Source: JBBQYD01 sp942493075 (lineage in GTDB: Bacteria > Verrucomicrobiota > Verrucomicrobiia > Limisphaerales > UBA8199). From it: a DNA stretch of 64,000 nucleotides. Where the stretch lies: NCBI GenBank assembly GCA_942493075.1, contig OW818681.1, positions 6,386,001 to 6,450,000 on the forward strand, in the 5' to 3' direction. Shown in pieces: positions 57,888 to 64,000 of this stretch (position 1 is the stretch's first letter; each line of letters begins with the position of its first letter). Below the pieces are notes generated by a model, which was not told the DNA's origin, made no database searches, and saw only the letters and a program-made list of their open reading frames with translations. A program made the position numbers and the translations under genes.

Positions 57888-59993
57888 TCAGCGCTCCTGA
57901 TAAACCAAAACGGCTATGGAGTTCGGCGCGAGCTTGTCGCCGGGTTTGAACGCAGCATCCACCGTCGCTCCTTCAACAAAGCTTAGTCCTGTCTTCACCG
58001 CCGGTGTGATGGGTTGCTCGCGCGTCGAGGAATTCCAAGCCACCACCGCGAATTTGCCGCCGCCGGTAAATCCTTTTGCAATCACGCCCGTGCCGGAAAC
58101 CTTGAAGAAATCCTGGTCCACGAACCGGCCGGTCATCAGCAGGTCCGGCCATCGCTCGCGCAAGGCGATGAGCTTGGCCATATACGCTCCGTAGGTTGGA
58201 GCATCCCGCAAGTCACCACGGCATCGCCAGATCTCCACATCAAATCTCCAGCCGAACAAGAACCCCCAGTTCATGCGCTTCTGGTGATCGCGCTCGTCGC
58301 GAATCCCGCGTGTGCTAAACAAAATATCCGGGAAGGTGTAAACAAACATCTCCGGACATGCCTCCGGGCTCTGTGCGGCCCCGTAATCAGCCACATGCAC
58401 GAAATCCACATGACGATCAAGGCAGTCGCTGACTTTCTCGGTGCCGAATGCGCTGCCTTCGTGCCCAGTGATCAACGCCTTCCGCATCGCCGCCAGCGTG
58501 GCGTCCTTGCCCTGTCCCTGCGCCAGCGCAGGACCCGCATGTGGATGCGATTTGTCGAAGCAGAGGTATGGCAACCGGCCGCCCATCTGATCGTAAAAGA
58601 TGGAATCGGGGCCGAATGAAGCCATGTAATCGCCAATCTCGATCAGTTTCTGACGCCACTCCGGCGTGGACTGACAGGCCGCGACAAAATCTCTCGCACC
58701 GAATTCGCGGAGGTACGTGCCGTCTCCCGCAAACTTATAAGCCTCGCGATATTCACTTCCCTGGGCGGTTTTCAGGCAGATCCGTTTGCCCGTCGTTTGA
58801 TAGTAATCGGAAGCGGTGTCAATCAGGTGGCCGTTTGCATACAGGATGGTGCGGCCACCCCGGCGGCGTATTTCCGCCAGTGCTTCACGCAATTGCCCGG
58901 CTCCGCCCAGCTCCTCCGATACCACGTAGTTTGGATAGTCATTATCCATTCCCTCTTCGAACCACCCGAAGATCATCAGCGTGTTGATGCCGTATGGCTT
59001 GCCTCCTTCGAAAACATCGACCAGGTCCTTGTAGCGATGGAAGATCTCGCCGTATTGATGCTTGAGAATGATCCGCTGCCAGCCGTGCATCTGGTTCACC
59101 CAATCGGGCCGGGGCGTCTGGCTCCACCACGTGGCATCGGCATTTCGCCTGTAAGCGCGGGCATCATCATGCCAATCGCCATGGTGCAATCGCACGAGAG
59201 ATCGTGGGCTGCGCCACGACCCTTTGTTCGCCAGGAAAGGATACCTCACGAACCCAGCCGAGAGCATCCCTGTGGGAGTGTCTTTTGCAATGTTAAGGCC
59301 GGTTGTCTGAAAAGTCTCGTCCAGGGAAAGCAGCCCCAACCCTTTTCCACCGCCATAGATCCCAAACCAATTCATGGTCATCGTTCCGCCGGGGTAATGC
59401 GAACAGGCAAGCACCCGCTTCTGGTCCGGAGCCATGTAAAGAGTGTGCTGCTGCTCCACGTAATCCGCCACGTTCTTCACGCGCCGGCCGAAGCCATGCG
59501 GGATCATGAGAGTGTCACTCTCCTGATCAGGGCTGAGGCTCTTGAACGGTCCCACCCACGGAAACCAGAACTCTTCGATGACAAGCTCCGACCGGTTCTC
59601 AATGCTGGCCTCGCAAGCCACGGCCTCGCCCTCCAGCGCAAACCGCAGCTCCAGCGCCACATCATACTCATGTCCCGCGTAGCGCACCGTCTTGTAGAGA
59701 GCGACGATTTCCTTGCCGTTGCTGGTGACCACCGCGGTCTGCTCGGCGGGGATGATAGCGGCTTCGCGGCGGCTGCCCCGTCCCACGATCATGTCGAAGA
59801 GGCCCCGTTCTCCGGTAAGAACCGGTGTTTCGCCGGGAAATCCCAGGCGAAAATTCCTGCCATCCGGAGAGAGGGAGAAAGAGAGCTTGTCGTTGGCGAT
59901 TTTGTGGTGATCCGGATCTGCTGCCGCAGTTCCTGGCAACGGGATCAGGAGTGCTGCGGCGCAGATCAAGGGGAACAAATTCTTATTCTTCAT
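57888..59993 (-). CDS. DUF6259 secreted putative glycoside hydrolase
   Basis: 701 residues. Signal peptide (LFPLICAAALLIPLPGTAAA). An N-terminal beta-sandwich (about 30-270; DKLSFSLSPDGRNFRLGF, VACEASIENRSELVIEEFWFPW) is followed by a TIM-barrel-like domain (about 300-620) with LMIFGWFEEGMDNDYPNY, RRGGRTILYANGHLIDT, GPDSIFYDQMGGRLP (Asp near 468, a candidate nucleophile) and a C-terminal beta domain. DUF6259 belongs to the GH-like barrels resembling GH31/36 enzymes, so a polysaccharide-degrading role is likely. The specific substrate is not determinable here. No RBS problem: ATG 59993 precedes the signal sequence. Confidence 0.8.
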   Translation of the reverse strand: MKNKNLFPLICAAALLIPLPGTAAADPDHHKIANDKLSFSLSPDGRNFRLGFPGETPVLTGERGLFDMIVGRGSRREAAIIPAEQTAVVTSNGKEIVALYKTVRYAGHEYDVALELRFALEGEAVACEASIENRSELVIEEFWFPWVGPFKSLSPDQESDTLMIPHGFGRRVKNVADYVEQQHTLYMAPDQKRVLACSHYPGGTMTMNWFGIYGGGKGLGLLSLDETFQTTGLNIAKDTPTGMLSAGFVRYPFLANKGSWRSPRSLVRLHHGDWHDDARAYRRNADATWWSQTPRPDWVNQMHGWQRIILKHQYGEIFHRYKDLVDVFEGGKPYGINTLMIFGWFEEGMDNDYPNYVVSEELGGAGQLREALAEIRRRGGRTILYANGHLIDTASDYYQTTGKRICLKTAQGSEYREAYKFAGDGTYLREFGARDFVAACQSTPEWRQKLIEIGDYMASFGPDSIFYDQMGGRLPYLCFDKSHPHAGPALAQGQGKDATLAAMRKALITGHEGSAFGTEKVSDCLDRHVDFVHVADYGAAQSPEACPEMFVYTFPDILFSTRGIRDERDHQKRMNWGFLFGWRFDVEIWRCRGDLRDAPTYGAYMAKLIALRERWPDLLMTGRFVDQDFFKVSGTGVIAKGFTGGGKFAVVAWNSSTREQPITPAVKTGLSFVEGATVDAAFKPGDKLAPNSIAVLVYQER

Positions 59994-60143
59994 GGCATTC
60001 TCCTGGTAAAGAAACCGACTCGAACCTTAAGGGTGAGGCTAGGGGAGAGGGTGCGATGCGGCAACTGCCCGATTCCGTCATGTGCATTGCATTTTTAGCC
60101 AACACCGTGCCCGCCGAGTGGCGACCGACTTAACCTGATCTGC

Positions 60144-60767
60144 TTACTTTTTGAGCTCTTGCTGCAACCCAAGGCTGGGGGATTGCCGGTCGCCGTCCTT
60201 CCAGAAGTGTTGCTCCTGAACCTCGCCCGCGTGCATCATGGCTTCGGCCTTGATAAAACCACTGGGATAAAAGGCCACGGAGAGACCGTCCGGCTGTCCA
60301 TGGCTCATCTCCACTTCTTCCGAGAGCAGCCCTTGATCGGTCCACCGGCGGAATGTGCCATGCAACTGGCCATGAACAATCGAGGCCTCTGATAACTTGC
60401 GCCCATTCTCATACCATTTGGTGCGAGTGCCGTGAGAGACACCGGCTTGAAACGTTTCGGTTACCTGGAGCAGGCCGTTGGTGTGCCAGCCTTCCGAAAG
60501 GCCATGCAACTGGCCATCGACTACATGCGAACGTGACTTGGGCGCGCCATCCGCGTGACGCTCAATCATGACACCCGTGAACGGAACTGTGGCGCCGTTT
60601 TCGAAGAGCTTTCCTTCGCGAAGAACGAGCGAGCCGCGCGGCGTTTCAATGACGGCGGCTGGGCCACGGTTGACGCCAAACCAGAACAGGGCCGCCACAG
60701 ATAGCCCCGCGAGAACCAGGGCCAGCGCAAAGGTTGGCAGCGAAAAACGTGACTGGGCGGAGAACAT
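60144..60767 (-). CDS. MORN-variant repeat protein with N-terminal membrane anchor
   Basis: 207 residues. N-terminal helix (FALALVLAGLSVAALFWFG), then six or so MORN-variant repeats of about 22-24 residues (HGLSEGWHTNGLLQVTETF, HGTRTKWYENGRKLSEASI, HGTFRRWTDQGLLSEEVEM, DGLSVAFYPSGFIKAEAMM). Such repeats occur in YwqK-type antitoxin-like proteins and in envelope proteins; nothing else suggests a toxin pair here. It follows the calcium-loop protein by 8 bp, so they should be co-transcribed with the large partial gene upstream. Confidence 0.7.
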   Translation of the reverse strand: MFSAQSRFSLPTFALALVLAGLSVAALFWFGVNRGPAAVIETPRGSLVLREGKLFENGATVPFTGVMIERHADGAPKSRSHVVDGQLHGLSEGWHTNGLLQVTETFQAGVSHGTRTKWYENGRKLSEASIVHGQLHGTFRRWTDQGLLSEEVEMSHGQPDGLSVAFYPSGFIKAEAMMHAGEVQEQHFWKDGDRQSPSLGLQQELKK

Positions 60768-60775
60768 AAACTGGC

Positions 60776-61648
60776 CTACTGGACCTTGGCCCGGAGGAAC
60801 AGGGCCGGCGGGGGTTGGGTCTCGTCAACCACCACTTCCAGGCGCACGTTGCGTACATCCGTGGCTCGATAGGTGGTGCGGGTTGGAACGGTTGAGGTGT
60901 CTCCTGAAACTCGGAACGGGACGGGAGCCCAGGACTTCAGATCGCTTGAGGCATGCAAGGTATAGCTGCGGCCTGTGATGGCGAGGAACTCCACGCAAGG
61001 CCGGTTGTTGGTCGAGGTGATCTGAACCTTGAGACCATCTTCGGAATCGAACGCATACGTTCCGGCGAAGTACTCGTGGAAGTTACTCACGCCGTCTCCA
61101 TCCAGGTCCTCGTGGGGATGGATGTCTGTGATCTCCATACCCTCGCTCAACAGCGAGCGTTCCCAGGCATCGGGCAGGCTGTCTTTGTCGGAATCGATTC
61201 CCAGAGTGAGGTCGATGCGGGTGTTTTGCGAGGGATGTCCCAGGCTGGCAAAATCCACGCTCATCTCGATTGGCAGATGAGTGACAGTGCCGATGATCAC
61301 CTTCATGCGGAAGGGCAGTGTGGGGCGGAGAGCGGTCGGATGATAGGCGTCATCGGTGAGTCCCGCATCCATGGGAACGAAAAGGCGGTAGTTCATACCG
61401 GGCCCCAGGTGGGGAACAATCTGTTTTTTGATTTGGACACCCGACATTGTTTCGAGCACCACCTGGGCGTTGGTGACCACAAGCGGGTGGCCCATTTCAT
61501 CCCGCACAGTTCCGTAGATGGTGTGATGTGGTGCCGGTGGGTACCCGAAAGCCAGGGGCACCGACATGGCGATTAGGGCCAGGGACGCGGCGCGGCAGAA
61601 GGCCTGGAGCGTCGGAGGATTTAGAAAACGTAAGCGCATAGGTCTCAT
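60776..61648 (-). CDS. Secreted calcium-loop protein with shared C-terminal module
   Basis: About 290 residues. Signal sequence (AASLALIAMSVPLAFG), then a carboxypeptidase-regulatory-like beta-sandwich (TIYGTVRDEMGHPLVVTNAQV). A thrombospondin-type-3 pair follows (DSDKDSLPDAWE, DLDGDGVSNFHEYFAGT), which is frequent in Verrucomicrobiota secreted proteins. The C-terminus YTLHASSDLKSWAPVPF ... LFLRAKVQ resembles the module in the 29-53 kb proteins. The ATG at 61648 lies one base after the upstream gene's stop (TAA-G-ATG), arguing translational coupling; ATG 61639 is an alternative. Confidence 0.68.
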   Translation of the reverse strand: MRPMRLRFLNPPTLQAFCRAASLALIAMSVPLAFGYPPAPHHTIYGTVRDEMGHPLVVTNAQVVLETMSGVQIKKQIVPHLGPGMNYRLFVPMDAGLTDDAYHPTALRPTLPFRMKVIIGTVTHLPIEMSVDFASLGHPSQNTRIDLTLGIDSDKDSLPDAWERSLLSEGMEITDIHPHEDLDGDGVSNFHEYFAGTYAFDSEDGLKVQITSTNNRPCVEFLAITGRSYTLHASSDLKSWAPVPFRVSGDTSTVPTRTTYRATDVRNVRLEVVVDETQPPPALFLRAKVQ

Positions 61649-61649
61649 C

Positions 61650-64000
61650 TTAGTTGCCCGAATACGAGTAGGTAACAAAATGCAGTTTGATATCCGTGAC
61701 CGTCTGGAGGAAGCGCTCCAAACCCTCGTTCGGATTGTTCAGCAACGTTTTGCCGGGAATCACGATCTTCCATTGGGTGTTCCAGACGGAGCGCCCCACA
61801 AGGCGATTGTTGGTATATTGGGAACGTTGCAATGTGCCTGTGGGTCCGTAGAGATCGGTGGAGAAACAGCCGGTGTTTGAGACAGGACGGAACGCCTGGT
61901 GTTTACGAGTGGCAAACAGTGTATCCGTCAAGGAGTCCCCGGCTTGCCATAGCTCCCGTGTGGAGAAATCCGAAGCTCCGATATTGAAAGGCATGGGGAT
62001 TGCGATGTCATCCACCGCCCATGTGCGGATGGCCTTACCGTCTCCCAGGGGCGGACTGCGCATGGCATCCACGCCGACAGGAATCAGGTAAATGTAAGGC
62101 GTAGCCGAAAGGGCCAGCGGGTCCAGATACGGGACCGAAGGATCGCTGGGGGAGTCGGCGCCAGAGCCCGAAACCGCACCGCTGTTGGCAGCGGGGTCGG
62201 ACATGCCGCGGTATCCTTCCAACGCGACACCTACGCCAAAGATCTTTGTGGCAAACGAGCTCGGGCTAAATGCATGGTCGCCCGCGGCGAGCGGTTGGCC
62301 GAACAGGTTCAGCCCATCCAGGACCATCGTGTTGAACGTTATAACGAATCCCGGCACCGGGAGGCCATCGCTGCCGCCCAGTTGCAGGCACATCCGGCGA
62401 ACGTCCGCATCGGCCATCAAGTCCTGAACACGGGCGCGTTGCAGTGCATCGTGCCACCGCTGCTGTCCATCTGTCGTTGGCAGGATGCGGAGGCATTCGG
62501 TGCGCAGCGAAACGGTGGTTCCGTAGGCGTCGGGGTTGTTGAATCCGAGCCTGCCACGGAGAACATCCCAATCCGCTTTCATTTCAGCCAATGCGCTGGA
62601 GAGGCCTGGGTCGCCGGAGTTGCTGCCTGCGTACTGCGGCTCGCCGTTGCGGACGATTCCCAGGGCACGAGCATTTACGATGCGGTTCACGAAGCCGCGG
62701 CCCTTCTCGGTGTTGAGCAGGCCGGTTTCGTAATCATAAGCATTAGCCGCCAGGAGTGAATACTGAGCCGCGAGATCGAACAGCGTCTTATACCGTTCCA
62801 ACTTCTCGTTGCGGAAGATCCGGAACGCTGCGTCGCGGGTGCGGAACCCTTGCACCACTGCGGAGGCGCGCTTTCGGAAAGTCTCGCGCTCCTGCTGGAG
62901 CCGATCACCCTTGGCGACGAGCGCGCGGTAATTGCGGACAGCGTCATCGAGTTCCTGCGCTCGCTGATTCACCGTGAACAACGAGTTTTGCATGTCCCCC
63001 AGCACTTGAGCCAGTTCGTAGAGCTCCGCGTGGTTTTCAATCTCATAGTTGGCAGGATTGACAACCGTAGCCTCGTGGATTCGGGCATAGCTGTCCTGAC
63101 CGAGCTGAAAAGCGCCTACAGCGAATTCCTTGGCGAAATTGAGCCCGGATGCTGCGGCCTTTTCAGCCAGATAACCTGTCATCACGGCGCTGCGGGCCGA
63201 GGAGAGCAAGTCTCCACCCACAGCCATTCCGGCAATGGTAGATTCCGGCAGCGCTTCTAGCACCGCTTTGGTCGCCTCGCCGATGTGATCTGTAAACGCG
63301 TCTCGCGCCATCAGGATCATCTTGGAAGCAAAGAGGGCGGATTCCACTCCAGTGACGAGCTTGGCTTTCTCGACATCCCAATCGTGCTCAAGTTTGTAGA
63401 GACTCGCCCGGGAGTTGAAGAGTGCCACGCGGGTGTTCAGATCGTCGCGCAGTCCATCGGTGTCGGAAAGGGAGCGCAGCGCGGCGGCACGAGCCTGAAT
63501 CACCTGTGAAATCGCCGTCTGCAATTCTCCGGGTGAAGCCCGGCGGCCGGTCCAGGTGGCTGGTTTCTGATAGAATCCGTGGGAGTTCAGGGTGATTTGA
63601 ATGGTGCCTCCTGTTCCCAAAGGCGTGAGTTCCCGCAGGACTTCACCAGGCGTTGTAATGGTTTTGCGCAGTGAGCTTGCGAGGTTGGTGACGGAACTCG
63701 CGTCGAATGTGAGCTCAAACGTTTCCTGAGGTTCCAATGAACCGGGGAAGGTTGTCTCGGTGTTATCCACATAGTTGTAGTGGATCAGGTCCGGTCCCGC
63801 GTAGCCCTGCTTGTAAGTGTGGCCGGCGCCCGTGTCATCCGGGTAAGGTGTGCCGTAAATGCCGATCAACAGATGCTCGTAGGCGAGTTCCTGTTTGGCG
63901 ACTGCCGCCTGGAATTCGGCAAGTCCATCCTGCTCCGAGCGCATCAGTCGCGTGACATCCTTGGCGTCGTTAAACGAAGCGACGGCGTTGTTCAAAGCCA
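61650..64000 (-). CDS. Large protein with C-terminal helical domain (5' part beyond right edge)
   Basis: At least 782 residues; the frame remains open to the window end. The apparent start at 63995 is a TTG and is probably internal, so the N-terminus lies outside. The visible part begins with FNDAKDVTRLMRSEQDGLAEFQ and contains long amphipathic helices (about 140-460: LRDDLNTRVALFNSRASLYK, AQELDDAVRNYRALVAKGDR). It ends with beta segments (PYIYLIPVGVDAMRSPPLGDG, WKIVIPGKTLLNNPNEGLERF). A resemblance to the helical shaft of Tc-toxin A components is faint and I do not rely on it. It is the first visible gene of the three-gene minus-strand operon. Function unknown. Confidence 0.6.
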   Translation of the reverse strand, partial: ALNNAVASFNDAKDVTRLMRSEQDGLAEFQAAVAKQELAYEHLLIGIYGTPYPDDTGAGHTYKQGYAGPDLIHYNYVDNTETTFPGSLEPQETFELTFDASSVTNLASSLRKTITTPGEVLRELTPLGTGGTIQITLNSHGFYQKPATWTGRRASPGELQTAISQVIQARAAALRSLSDTDGLRDDLNTRVALFNSRASLYKLEHDWDVEKAKLVTGVESALFASKMILMARDAFTDHIGEATKAVLEALPESTIAGMAVGGDLLSSARSAVMTGYLAEKAAASGLNFAKEFAVGAFQLGQDSYARIHEATVVNPANYEIENHAELYELAQVLGDMQNSLFTVNQRAQELDDAVRNYRALVAKGDRLQQERETFRKRASAVVQGFRTRDAAFRIFRNEKLERYKTLFDLAAQYSLLAANAYDYETGLLNTEKGRGFVNRIVNARALGIVRNGEPQYAGSNSGDPGLSSALAEMKADWDVLRGRLGFNNPDAYGTTVSLRTECLRILPTTDGQQRWHDALQRARVQDLMADADVRRMCLQLGGSDGLPVPGFVITFNTMVLDGLNLFGQPLAAGDHAFSPSSFATKIFGVGVALEGYRGMSDPAANSGAVSGSGADSPSDPSVPYLDPLALSATPYIYLIPVGVDAMRSPPLGDGKAIRTWAVDDIAIPMPFNIGASDFSTRELWQAGDSLTDTLFATRKHQAFRPVSNTGCFSTDLYGPTGTLQRSQYTNNRLVGRSVWNTQWKIVIPGKTLLNNPNEGLERFLQTVTDIKLHFVTYSYSGN

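Noticed and set aside
58797..60098. 433-codon plus-strand open frame
   Set aside because: Antisense to the DUF6259 gene, which has a clear signal peptide and barrel motifs; the plus reading shows no family-like motif.
61650..64000. Tc-toxin A component
   Set aside because: Only a vague likeness of long helices and C-terminal strands; no TcB/TcC partners or neuraminidase-like motifs visible.

Overview
The window looks like a piece of a Verrucomicrobiota chromosome, probably the Pedosphaera/Limisphaerales side (old subdivision 3). This is inferred from gene content, not from a marker gene. The evidence is a type IV pilus-like operon of the Akkermansia Amuc_1101-1100-1099-1098 kind (PilM/PilN fusion, PilO-like protein, anchored pilus protein, secretin), an exosortase with its EpsI-type partner, very large secreted Calx-beta/delta-60/DUF11 proteins, a DUF6259 protein, and several lineage-style secreted proteins of unknown function. 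Housekeeping anchors are mutL, tRNA-His, nrdR and coaE.

Layout. 1-2.5 kb: the 5' part of a HAD phosphatase diverges from an AmpG-like MFS transporter that carries a large extra periplasmic domain. 2.5-8.8 kb: a secreted calpain-like protease with an EF-hand, a lipoprotein with an internal duplication, a Bax inhibitor-1-like membrane protein and a DUF2330 membrane protein, separated by unusually repeat-rich non-coding DNA (tandem 7-bp arrays, long perfect palindromes in a duplicated element, and a 70-bp direct repeat). 8.8-12 kb, minus strand: a cNMP-domain histidine kinase 4 bp upstream of mutL. From 12.2 to 56.9 kb every gene I support is on the plus strand: tRNA-His, a small membrane protein, an MBL-fold hydrolase, nrdR with an overlapping unknown gene, then an exopolysaccharide/exosortase cluster (GT4 glycosyltransferase, exosortase, EpsI-like, polyprenyl glycosylphosphotransferase, UDP-galactopyranose-mutase-like flavoprotein, UDP-glucuronate decarboxylase). 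The pilus/secretin operon (22.6-29.2 kb) follows, then five secreted proteins (29.4-52.8 kb) including a 3156-residue Calx-beta/propeller protein and a 2216-residue M6 metalloprotease. coaE, whose last seven codons and stop lie in a REPIN-like inverted repeat, a fused MFS/spermidine-synthase-like protein and a secreted unknown complete the block. 56.9-64 kb, minus strand: a mutarotase-fold protein, a DUF6259 putative glycosidase, and a three-gene group (large partial protein, calcium-loop secreted protein, MORN-repeat protein).

How it may work together (inference): the 15-53 kb stretch reads as one envelope/surface programme. It makes and anchors an exopolysaccharide, builds a PilM/N/O-plus-secretin machine, and encodes large exported proteins next to it. 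Four of the five exported proteins downstream of the secretin, plus one on the minus strand at 61 kb, end in a similar C-terminal module of roughly 70-85 residues closing in an aromatic-Tyr/Phe-Arg motif. I propose this as a candidate sorting or anchoring domain, and it is the most interesting hypothesis in the window.

Limits: no database search was possible. Family names come from recognised motifs, starts are judged by eye, and both ends of the window cut genes.
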